A stretch of DNA of 64,000 bases, from assembly GCF_004137345.1 (NCBI RefSeq), contig NZ_SDWV01000009.1, forward strand, positions 124,001 to 188,000. Direction: 5' to 3'. The position numbers and the translations under genes are program-made. This DNA comes from Nocardioides zhouii. Lineage in GTDB: Bacteria; Actinomycetota; Actinomycetes; Propionibacteriales; Nocardioidaceae. Below are positions 54,063 through 61,759 of the stretch, one piece after another. Numbering within the stretch: the stretch's first letter is position 1; the number at the start of each line of letters is the position of its first letter. The notes under the pieces were generated by a model. It made no database searches, was not told the DNA's origin, and was given only the letters and a program-made list of their open reading frames with translations.

Positions 54063-54916
54063 ACGACCTCATCGCCCAGGTCGACCGCAACCCGGGCTTC
54101 AACGACATGACCGACGGCCTCAAGATGATCGACGGCGCCGCCGACTCCGCCGAGGCCTTCGGTCGCGGCGACTGGATCGAGGGCTCGGTCAACGGGCTGA
54201 GCGCCGGCCTCGACATGGTCGGCGCGGCGATCGACCCGATCGGAACGATCGGCTCGATGTTCGCCGGATGGCTGATCTCCCACATCGGCCCCGTCCAGGA
54301 CGCCCTCGACGAGCTGCTCGGCGACCCCGCGACTATCGAGTCCTTCGCCCAGACCTGGCAGAACTGCGCCACCCACCTCGGCGGGCTCGCCGACGACTAC
54401 CGCGGGGCCGTCGCCGGCGACCTGGCCGGGCTGCGTGGGGTCACCATGGACGCCTACCGTGAGTTCGCCGAGGTCGAGGAGTCGCTCGTCCGCGGGATGG
54501 GCAACGTCTGCACCGGCGTCGGCGCGGGCGTGGCACTCGGCGGCACCGTGCTGGCCGGGGTCCGCGAGTTCATCGTCCAGATCATGTCGGACGCCATCGG
54601 CCAGATCATCAAGCTGCTCGGGGAGGCCGCGGCCACCCTCGGCATCATGGCTCCCCATGCGCTCACGACCGCGGCCAACAAGGCGCGCCAGCTGATCCAG
54701 CGCACCCGCGAGCTGATGACCGACCTGGCGAGGTCGCTCGACCGGTTCGCCGACCTGGTCTCCGACATCTCGCCGGCCCTGGAGACGGCGTCGAGCGCGC
54801 TGGCCAAGGCCTCGCGCTACGCCTCCCAGATGAACGAGACCGAGCTGACCGCCCTCACCCAGCTGATCAAGTCCGCGTCGCAGGTCGACAACTACCGCGA
54901 CCCACAGCCTGCCTAG
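54059..54916 (+). CDS. Helical secretion-associated protein (EspB/PPE-like), unrecognised
   Basis: 285 residues, ATG overlapping the EspC-like stop. All-helical prediction: an amphipathic N-terminus, glycine-containing hydrophobic stretches (IGSMFAGWLISHIGPV, GVGAGVALGGTVLAG) and a long C-terminal helix pair (ARQLIQRTRELMTDLARSLD, ISPALETASSALAKASRY). A WQNCATHL motif midway resembles the WxG turn of WXG100-like helices. It is in the position where polymorphic toxins of type VII clusters usually are, but no toxin domain is seen. May form a complex with the EspC-like protein. Confidence 0.65.
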   Translation: MNDLIAQVDRNPGFNDMTDGLKMIDGAADSAEAFGRGDWIEGSVNGLSAGLDMVGAAIDPIGTIGSMFAGWLISHIGPVQDALDELLGDPATIESFAQTWQNCATHLGGLADDYRGAVAGDLAGLRGVTMDAYREFAEVEESLVRGMGNVCTGVGAGVALGGTVLAGVREFIVQIMSDAIGQIIKLLGEAAATLGIMAPHALTTAANKARQLIQRTRELMTDLARSLDRFADLVSDISPALETASSALAKASRYASQMNETELTALTQLIKSASQVDNYRDPQPA

Positions 54917-54958
54917 CCAGTGGCGCGTGCCGTCGGTGGCGGTTGGTAGACAGGAGCC

Positions 54959-57100
54959 ATGACAACCACCACGGCCGTCCCGGACGACGTACGACGCTCC
55001 GCGCGCGAGGCGGCCGAGCGGCACCTCACGGCCCTGGTGGGACGCGACGACGCGGTGCTCCGCGAGGACCAGTGGGCGGCCATCGAGGCGCTCGCCGTCG
55101 ACGCGCGGCGCGCCCTGGTCGTGCAGCGCACCGGGTGGGGCAAGTCGGCCGTCTACTTCGTCGCCACCAAGCTGCTGCGGGAGGCCGGGGCGGGGCCGAC
55201 CGTCATCGTGAGTCCGCTGCTCGCGCTGATGCGCAACCAGATCGCGGCCGCCGAGCGTGCCGGCATCCGCGCGGTCACGATCAACTCCACCAACATCGAC
55301 CAGTGGCAGCCGATCCAGGACCAGATCCAGTCCGGTGAGGTCGACGTCCTGCTGGTGAGCCCCGAGCGGCTCAACAACCCCGGCTTCCGCGACGAGGTGC
55401 TGCCGCGCCTGGCCGCGACGTGCGGGCTGCTCGTGGTCGACGAGGCGCACTGCATCTCGGACTGGGGCCACGACTTCCGTCCCGACTACCGCCGCCTCCG
55501 CACGCTCCTCGCCGAGCTGCCGGCCGGCATCCCCGTGCTGGCGACGACGGCCACCGCCAACGCCCGGGTCACCGACGACGTCGCCGAGCAGCTCGGGGTC
55601 CACGCCGACGGGGCCGACGATGCCGGCGTCCTCGTCCAGCGCGGCACCCTCGACCGCGAGTCGCTGCGCCTCGGCGTCGTGAACCTGAGGACCCCGCAGC
55701 AGCGGCTGGCCTGGCTGGCTGACCACATGGCCGAGCAGCCGGGGTCGGGCATCGTCTACTGCCTCACCGTCGCCGCGACCCAGGAGGTCGCGGGCTACCT
55801 CCGGGACCGGGGCCTCGAGGTCGCGGCCTACTCCGGCCAGACCGATCCCGACGAGCGGCACGCGCTGGAGCAGGCACTCGTCGACGGCCGGGTGAAGGCC
55901 CTGATCGCCACCAGCGCGCTCGGCATGGGCTTCGACGCCAGCCTCGGCTTCGTGATCAACCTCGGCGCGCCGCAGTCGCCCGTCGCCTACTACCAGCAGG
56001 TCGGCCGCGCCGGGCGCGGCACCGACGAGGCGACCGTCGTGCTGCTGCCGCAGATCGAGGACCGCGACATCTGGGCCTACTTCGCCTCGCTCGGGTTCCC
56101 CCGCGAGGAGCAGGTGCGCGAGACCCTGGCCGCGCTCGCCGGGTCCGAGCGGCCGATGTCGACCGCGACCCTCGAGACGCGGGTCGAGCTCGGCCGCAAC
56201 CGGCTCGAGTCGATGCTCAAGGTGCTCGACGTCGACGGCGCCGTCCAGCGCGTGCAGGGCGGCTGGGTCGCGACCGGACGGTCGTGGGACTACGACGCCG
56301 AGCGCTATGCCCGGGTGTCCGAGGCGCGCGAGCGCGAGCAGCAGGCGATGCTCGAGTACCTCCGCACCGACCAGTGCCGGATGCGGTTCCTGCGCGAACA
56401 GCTCGACGACCCCGAAGCCGCCGACTGCGGCCGCTGCGACAACTGCGGCGGGCTGTCGCTGTCCACCGACGTCAGCGAGGCCGCGGTGGCCGAGGCCGGC
56501 GAGCGGCTCTCCCGCCCCGGCGTGGTCGTCGAGCCGCGCAAGATGTGGCCGACCGCGCTGACCAACCTCGGCCTCGACCTCAAGGGCAAGATCGCCGAGG
56601 GTGCGGAGACGGGCCGGGCGGTCGCGCGGCTCACCGACCTCGGCCACGGCCAGGCGCTGCGCGCGCTCTTCCGCGAGGACACCCCCGACGGACCGGTGCC
56701 GCCCGCGCTCGCGCAGGCCGTGATGGACGTGATGAAGGACTGGGCGCCGGAGTGGTCGTCGCGTCCCGACGCCATCGTCGTCGTCGAGTCCGCGACCCGG
56801 CCCACCCTGACCCGCGACCTGGCCGACGGCCTCGCCCGCGTCATGCAGCTGCCGGTCGTCGGCACGTGGGCGATCCGCGACTCGTCCGTCCCGCCGCGGG
56901 CCGGCCAGACCAACTCCGCGCAGCGCGTCGCTGCCGTACGCCGCCGGGGCGGCCTCGCCGCCGAGGTGCCGCCGGGCGCAACGGTGCTGCTCGTCGACGA
57001 CCAGGTCGCCACCGGCTGGACCCTCACGGTCGCGGCCGCCGCGATCCGCGAGGCCGGCGCGAGCGCGGTGCTCCCGCTGGTGCTGGCCACGCAGGGCTGA
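54959..57100 (+). CDS. RecQ-type DNA helicase fused to a phosphoribosyltransferase-like domain
   Basis: 713 residues. Helicase motifs: QRTGWGKSAVYF (Walker A, K62), DEAHCISDWGHDFRPDYRRL (Walker B and the RecQ aromatic-rich loop region), QVGRAGRGTDEA (motif VI). The zinc-binding Cys set is at CRMRFLR ... CGRCDNCGG. The last 120 residues are not an HRDC domain; they have DAIVVVESATRPTLTRDLAD and VLLVDDQVATGWTLTVAAAA, the PRPP-binding loop pattern of type I phosphoribosyltransferases (ComF-like). It should unwind DNA in repair. The fused domain's role is unknown. Similar fusions are known in actinobacteria. Confidence 0.9.
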   Translation: MTTTTAVPDDVRRSAREAAERHLTALVGRDDAVLREDQWAAIEALAVDARRALVVQRTGWGKSAVYFVATKLLREAGAGPTVIVSPLLALMRNQIAAAERAGIRAVTINSTNIDQWQPIQDQIQSGEVDVLLVSPERLNNPGFRDEVLPRLAATCGLLVVDEAHCISDWGHDFRPDYRRLRTLLAELPAGIPVLATTATANARVTDDVAEQLGVHADGADDAGVLVQRGTLDRESLRLGVVNLRTPQQRLAWLADHMAEQPGSGIVYCLTVAATQEVAGYLRDRGLEVAAYSGQTDPDERHALEQALVDGRVKALIATSALGMGFDASLGFVINLGAPQSPVAYYQQVGRAGRGTDEATVVLLPQIEDRDIWAYFASLGFPREEQVRETLAALAGSERPMSTATLETRVELGRNRLESMLKVLDVDGAVQRVQGGWVATGRSWDYDAERYARVSEAREREQQAMLEYLRTDQCRMRFLREQLDDPEAADCGRCDNCGGLSLSTDVSEAAVAEAGERLSRPGVVVEPRKMWPTALTNLGLDLKGKIAEGAETGRAVARLTDLGHGQALRALFREDTPDGPVPPALAQAVMDVMKDWAPEWSSRPDAIVVVESATRPTLTRDLADGLARVMQLPVVGTWAIRDSSVPPRAGQTNSAQRVAAVRRRGGLAAEVPPGATVLLVDDQVATGWTLTVAAAAIREAGASAVLPLVLATQG

Positions 57101-57111
57101 GCCCGGCGCCC

Positions 57112-58329
57112 TCAGGTCCCGTCGTCCAGCGGGCGGCGGTGGAGCCGGGTGGTCAGCAGCCTGCGCTCGGCGTCGTTGGTCGTCAGCTCGAGCGCCCGAC
57201 GGTTGGCGTGTGCGGCCTCGTCGTCGCGGCCGAGGTCGCTCAGCAGCTGCGCCCGCGTGGCGTGGAAGAGGTGGTAGCCGGCCAGCGGCTCGGCCAGCGA
57301 CTCGAGCCCGGCGAGGGCGTCCGCAGCACCGACGACCTGCGCGCGGGCCACCACCTGGTTGAGCCGGACGACCGGGGAGGGGTCGAACCGCGCCAGCTCG
57401 TCGTACAGGAGCGCGATCTGCAGCCAGTCCGTCTCCTCCCAGCTCGAGCCCGTCGCGTGGACGGCGGCGATCGCGGCCTGGAGCTGGTAGGGACCGGGAC
57501 GTCGCAGCGACGCGGCCCGCTCGATGAGCCGCTCGCCGTCGGCGATGGCGTCCACATCCCACAGGGTGCGGTCCTGGTCACGCAGGAGGATCAGGTCGCC
57601 GTCGGAGAACCGGGCGCGGCTGCGCGCGTGCTGGATGGTGAGGAGCGCGGCCAGCCCCCACGCCTCCGCCTCACCGGGCAGCGCGGTCGCGACCACGTCC
57701 GCGAGCCAGACCGCGTCGGCGGCGAGGTCGCGGTCCTGGGTGGCGCCGGTGGAGGACACGAACCCCTCGTTGAACATCACGTAGACGACCGCCAGCACGT
57801 CGCCCAGCCGCTCGGACAGGTCCGCCTCGGCGGGCACGGTGAGGGCGATGTGGGCCGCGACGATCTTGCGCTTGGCGCGGACGATGCGCTGGGCCAGCGT
57901 GCTCTCGTGGACGAGGAAGGCCCGCGCGATCTGCGGCGTGGTCAGGCCGACGACCGCACGCAGGGTCAGCGCCAACCGCGCGTCGGGGGCGAGCGCCGGG
58001 TGGCAGCACGCGAAGAGCAGGGCGAGCCGGTCGTCGGTGCCGCCGCGCTCGTCGTCGACGGGCGGTGCGACAGCCCGTACGGCGAGCGCACGCTGCCGGT
58101 CGCGCAGGCGCAGCCCGTCCATCGCGTTGCGGTCGGCGGCGACCTGGAGCCAGGCACCGGGTCGCTGGGGCGGCCCGTCGCGACGCCACGAGGACAGCGC
58201 CTCGACCACCGCGCCCTGGACGGCCTCCTCGGCCAGGTCGAAGTCGCCGAAGCGCCGGGAGAGCCGGGCCACCAGCGGCCCGGCCTCCGCGCGCAGTGTC
58301 TGCGCGAGGAGGTCGTCCGGGCTGGTCAT
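57112..58329 (-). CDS. ECF42-type sigma factor with C-terminal extension
   Basis: 405 residues. Region 2 (RRFGDFDLAEEAVQGAVVEA), region 4 (LALTLRAVVGLTTPQIARAF, VHESTLAQRIVRAKRKI) and a long C-terminal helical domain (about 200 residues, with NEGFVSSTG and a TPR-like end) define the ECF42 group. The region 4 DNA-reading helix is intact. The DGPF-domain gene upstream is the usual partner of this group, and no anti-sigma factor exists for it. Activity is thought to be controlled through the C-terminal domain. Confidence 0.93.
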   Translation of the reverse strand: MTSPDDLLAQTLRAEAGPLVARLSRRFGDFDLAEEAVQGAVVEALSSWRRDGPPQRPGAWLQVAADRNAMDGLRLRDRQRALAVRAVAPPVDDERGGTDDRLALLFACCHPALAPDARLALTLRAVVGLTTPQIARAFLVHESTLAQRIVRAKRKIVAAHIALTVPAEADLSERLGDVLAVVYVMFNEGFVSSTGATQDRDLAADAVWLADVVATALPGEAEAWGLAALLTIQHARSRARFSDGDLILLRDQDRTLWDVDAIADGERLIERAASLRRPGPYQLQAAIAAVHATGSSWEETDWLQIALLYDELARFDPSPVVRLNQVVARAQVVGAADALAGLESLAEPLAGYHLFHATRAQLLSDLGRDDEAAHANRRALELTTNDAERRLLTTRLHRRPLDDGT

Positions 58330-58354
58330 GTGCAGGTTGTCCGGCTTCTCGTCA

Positions 58355-58720
58355 TCAGGCCATGTGGGAGTAGTCCTCGACCATCGGCCGGATCTCGACC
58401 GCGATCCCGGGCATCTCGAGCAGCGGCCAGGTCTTCACGACGGCGATGGCGGCGTCCATGTCGGCCACGTCGATCACGCTGAACCCGCCGATCACTTCCT
58501 TGGCCTCGTTGAACGGGCCGTCGACGACGACCGCACCGTCGGACCCGTGGCGCACCGTCGTCGCGGTCTCGACGCCGAGCAGCTCGGCGCCCGAGTCGGC
58601 CATCACGCCAGCGTTCTCGCCGAACCACTCGTAGACCCGCTTGTAGACGAGCTGGGCGGCCTCGGGGTCGGCACCCGCGGCCAGGTCGGGGCGGGAGGTG
58701 TACATCAGGACGTACTTCAT
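58355..58720 (-). CDS. YCII/DGPF-domain protein
   Basis: 121 residues from the ATG at 58720 (MKYVLMYTS, the typical family start). The DGPF motif is complete in VVDGPFNEAKEVIGGF. Single YCII-like ferredoxin-fold domain, soluble. It is normally under control of the adjacent ECF42 sigma factor, here 25 bp downstream. Biochemical role of the DGPF family is not known. Confidence 0.93.
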   Translation of the reverse strand: MKYVLMYTSRPDLAAGADPEAAQLVYKRVYEWFGENAGVMADSGAELLGVETATTVRHGSDGAVVVDGPFNEAKEVIGGFSVIDVADMDAAIAVVKTWPLLEMPGIAVEIRPMVEDYSHMA

Positions 58721-58740
58721 GGTGGTGCCTCTCGTGCTGC

Positions 58741-58759
58741 GACCCCGCCTGTCGGGGTC
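58741..58759. terminator. Hairpin between the MFS gene and the DGPF gene
   Basis: GACCCCG (58741-58747), loop CCTGT, CGGGGTC (58753-58759). It is downstream of the MFS stop on the minus strand, but only 20 bp before the DGPF start, so it may instead lie in the DGPF 5' leader. Confidence 0.45.
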
Positions 58760-58802
58760 GATCATCACCTCGTCGCCGCCCGATGCCCGAAATCGACAGG
58801 CC

Positions 58803-58818
58803 GCAGAAGTATTTCTGC
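58803..58818. promoter_or_regulatory. Inverted repeat upstream of the DGPF-sigma operon
   Basis: GCAGAA (58803-58808), GTAT, TTCTGC (58813-58818). It is 83 bp upstream of the DGPF start on the minus strand in a less GC-rich patch, so it is a candidate operator or promoter element. Confidence 0.4.
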
Positions 58819-58844
58819 AGCCCATCATGCTCCCTGCGAGTCGG

Positions 58845-60419
58845 TCAGTGACCCATCATCGCGGCCGGGTCGACCGGCGCGACCTTGGTGCGCGGCAGGA
58901 AGGCGGCCGGGATCAGGCAGCAGCAGACCAGGATCGTCGCGACGATGAAGACCGTCGCGAACGAGTCGGCGAGTGCGACCTGACCGGACGCGGCCAGCGC
59001 GGTGAACTGGTCGAGCGGCAGCCCGAGCTGCTCCGCGATGGCGGCCAGGGCCGACTGGTCGCCCTGGGCCGAGCGCGACGCGAGGTAGGCGCCGGCGGTG
59101 TCGCTGCCCTTGATCTGGTTGGTGAGGATCACGGAGAAGAGCGCCGTGCCGATCGAGGCCGCGACCTGCTGGGTGATGTTGAGCAGCGTGGAGCCGCGGG
59201 CGACGTTGTGCGCCGTGAGGGTCGCGAGCGCCGCGGTCATGATCGGCATCATCGTGCCGCCCATGCCGAGGCCCATGACGAAGAGCGCACTCAGCATGTA
59301 GGTGTACGAGGTGTCGGCGCCGATCTGGGTGAACATCGCCATGCCGACGGTGATCACGGTGATGCCGGCGAGCACGATCTTGCCGGGGCCGATCCTGTCG
59401 GCCAGGATCCCGGCGATCGGCATCGTGATCATCGCGCCGACGCCCTGCGGGGCGAGCAGCAGGCCGGCGCCGAGGGCGTCCTCGCCGCGGACCTGAATGA
59501 AGTAGAGCGGGAAGAGGAGCGAGGCGCCGAAGAACGCGATCGCGAACAGCATCATCGCGATGATCGCCACGGTCATGTTGCGGTTCTTGAACAGCCGCAG
59601 CTCGACCAGCGGGTGGATGTTGCGCTTCGCCAGGGCCCACGGCACGAAGGCGACGATCAGCGCGACGCCCAGAACGGCCGGCAGCCAGACCTCGGCGGCG
59701 GTGACGGTGCCGTGCTCCGGGATGGAGCTGACGCCGTAGAGGAACGCGGCCAGACCGGGGGACAGCAGCACCATCCCGAGCCAGTCGAACGTCTCCGACG
59801 GCTCGACCTCGTCCGAGGGCAGCACGATCCAGGCGTAGACGATGGCGCCGATGCCGATCGGCAGGTTGATCAGGAAGATCCAGTGCCACGAGGCGCTGTC
59901 GATCAGGGCGCCGCCGAGGATCGGGCCGAAGATCGGGCCGAGCAGCATCGGGATGCCGAGCACGGCCATCACGCGACCGACGCGCTCCGGGCCGGCCGCG
60001 CGCGTCAGGATCGTCATGCCGAGCGGCATGAGCATGCCGCCGCCGAGGCCCTGGAGCACCCGGAACAGCACGAGCATCTCCAGCGAGGTGGCGGTCGCGC
60101 ACAGCACGGAGCCGGCGGTGAAGAGCAGCACGGCCAGGAGGTAGAGGCGTTTGGTGCCGAAGCGGTCGGCGGCCCAGCCGGTGAGCGGGATGACGCTGGC
60201 GAGCGCGAGGGTGTAGCCGGTCATCGTCCACGCGACCTCGGCCGCGGTGGCGTCGAACTCGCGCTGGAAGGTCTCGAGCGCGACGGAGACGACGGTGATG
60301 TCGAGGATCGACATGATCGCGCCGAGGACGACCACGCCGGCCACCATCAGGACGCTCTTGTCGAGCTTGTCGGAGTGGTCCGGCTGCGTCTCGCCGGACT
60401 GGAGCTGGGTGTCGGTCAC
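58845..60419 (-). CDS. MFS multidrug transporter (DHA2 family)
   Basis: 524 residues with 14 predicted membrane segments. Motifs: LDITVVSVALETFQREFDAT, GWAADRFGTKRLY (motif A), RVLQGLGGGMLMPLGMTIL (motif B) and GPIFGPILGGALIDSASWHW (motif C). The C-terminal loop has an Ala/Gln-rich segment typical of EmrB-like exporters. Proton-driven export of toxic compounds is likely. No regulator gene is adjacent. It is distinct from the MFS gene at 38184, having a longer C-terminus. Confidence 0.93.
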   Translation of the reverse strand: MTDTQLQSGETQPDHSDKLDKSVLMVAGVVVLGAIMSILDITVVSVALETFQREFDATAAEVAWTMTGYTLALASVIPLTGWAADRFGTKRLYLLAVLLFTAGSVLCATATSLEMLVLFRVLQGLGGGMLMPLGMTILTRAAGPERVGRVMAVLGIPMLLGPIFGPILGGALIDSASWHWIFLINLPIGIGAIVYAWIVLPSDEVEPSETFDWLGMVLLSPGLAAFLYGVSSIPEHGTVTAAEVWLPAVLGVALIVAFVPWALAKRNIHPLVELRLFKNRNMTVAIIAMMLFAIAFFGASLLFPLYFIQVRGEDALGAGLLLAPQGVGAMITMPIAGILADRIGPGKIVLAGITVITVGMAMFTQIGADTSYTYMLSALFVMGLGMGGTMMPIMTAALATLTAHNVARGSTLLNITQQVAASIGTALFSVILTNQIKGSDTAGAYLASRSAQGDQSALAAIAEQLGLPLDQFTALAASGQVALADSFATVFIVATILVCCCLIPAAFLPRTKVAPVDPAAMMGH

Positions 60420-60488
60420 CGCTGGAGGATATTGGTTGCGTCCGACAACGACCCAATCCTTTTCGCCGTGGGCTGCGTCACCTCGGGA

Positions 60489-61667
60489 CTACGTGGCGCG
60501 TACGCCGCCGAGGTCCTCGATCCGGGCCAGGCTCGGCCCGCGCCGAGCCTGGATCTCCCGGGCTGCGGACCCCACCTCGCGCATCACCCGCAGGGTGTTG
60601 CGACAGGTCAGCCGGGACAGGTCGTCGGCCGACCAGCCCCGGTCCGCGAGCGCGCCGAAGAGTGCCGGATAGGTGGAGACGTCCTCGAGCCCGACGGGCA
60701 GCGCCACGACGCCGTCGTAGTCGCCGCCGAGGCCGATGTGGTCGATCCCGGCGACCTCGCGTACGTGCTCGCAGTGCGCCACCACGTCGGCGAGGGTGGC
60801 CGTGGGGCTCGGGTGGTCAACGAGCCACTCGTCCTCGAAGGCTGCGAACCGGGGCCCGTCCGCCTCGGCGATGCCCTGCTCCGCCGCGGCGGCCACCGTC
60901 TCGCGGTGCGCGTCGGCGCACGCGGTGTTCACGAACTTCGGCACGAAGGTCACCATGCAGACCCCGCCGCCGCGCGCCGCCTGCTCGAGCACGTCGTCGG
61001 GCACGTTGCGCGGACTGTCGGTGACCGCACGTGCCGAGCTGTGGCTGAAGATCACCGGCGCCTCGCTGACCTCGAGCGCGGCGCGCATCGTGTCGGCCGA
61101 GACGTGCGACAGGTCGACCATCATCCCGACCCGGTTCATCTCCCGCACCACCTCGCGACCGAAGGCGGTCAGCCCGCCGGCGACCGGCCGGTCCGTCGCC
61201 GAGTCGGCCCAGGGCGTGTTGGCGTTGTGGGTCAGCGTCAGGTAGCGCACCCCGAGCTCGTGCAGCTGGCGCAGGGTGCCGAGCGAGCGGTTGATCGAGT
61301 GGCCGCCCTCCGCGCCCATGAGCGACGCCATGCGACCGGCGGCCCAGGCCTGCTCGATCTCGTCGGCCGTGGTCGCCCACGCCAGCTGGTCGGCGTACGT
61401 CGTGGTGAGGAGGCGGGCTGCGTCGACCTGCTCGAGGGTGGCGCTCACCGCGTCGTCGCCGGTCAGTCGGGTCGGCACGTAGACCGACCAGAACTGCGCG
61501 CCCATCCCGCCGGCCCGCATCCGCGGGAGGTCGGTGTGGGTGGGGGTGCCGCCGGCACCCACGTCGAGGCGGGTGAAGTCGTACGCCACTTGCGCCCGGG
61601 CCTCCCACAGCAGGTCGTTGTGGCCGTCGATCACGGGATGGTCCGCGAGCAGCTGGGTGAGGTCCAT
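60489..61667 (-). CDS. M19-family membrane dipeptidase (renal dipeptidase-like)
   Basis: 392 residues. Dinuclear zinc ligands: HND in VIDGHNDLLWEAR, the bridging Glu in LMGAEGGHSI, His in VDLSHVSADTM, His in FSHSSARAV, and DYDG near the C-terminus (HIGLGGDYDGV). No signal peptide or GPI-type anchor; bacterial members hydrolyse L-L and L-D dipeptides in the cytoplasm. Divergent from the SNF2-type gene with 92 bp between starts. Confidence 0.94.
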   Translation of the reverse strand: MDLTQLLADHPVIDGHNDLLWEARAQVAYDFTRLDVGAGGTPTHTDLPRMRAGGMGAQFWSVYVPTRLTGDDAVSATLEQVDAARLLTTTYADQLAWATTADEIEQAWAAGRMASLMGAEGGHSINRSLGTLRQLHELGVRYLTLTHNANTPWADSATDRPVAGGLTAFGREVVREMNRVGMMVDLSHVSADTMRAALEVSEAPVIFSHSSARAVTDSPRNVPDDVLEQAARGGGVCMVTFVPKFVNTACADAHRETVAAAAEQGIAEADGPRFAAFEDEWLVDHPSPTATLADVVAHCEHVREVAGIDHIGLGGDYDGVVALPVGLEDVSTYPALFGALADRGWSADDLSRLTCRNTLRVMREVGSAAREIQARRGPSLARIEDLGGVRAT

Positions 61668-61759
61668 GGCGACCGACCGTAGCGGGTGGGGAACTCGGTG
61701 TCGGTCCCAGGCGTTAGCGTCCTGTCGACCACTGCGGTCGGACGGTCTGGAGGTCGTGC

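Noticed and set aside
53894-57562. A 1222-codon minus-strand open frame antisense to recQ and the EspC trio
   Set aside because: Same cause: third-position GC keeps the opposite frame free of stops. No starts with ribosome sites and no recognisable domains.
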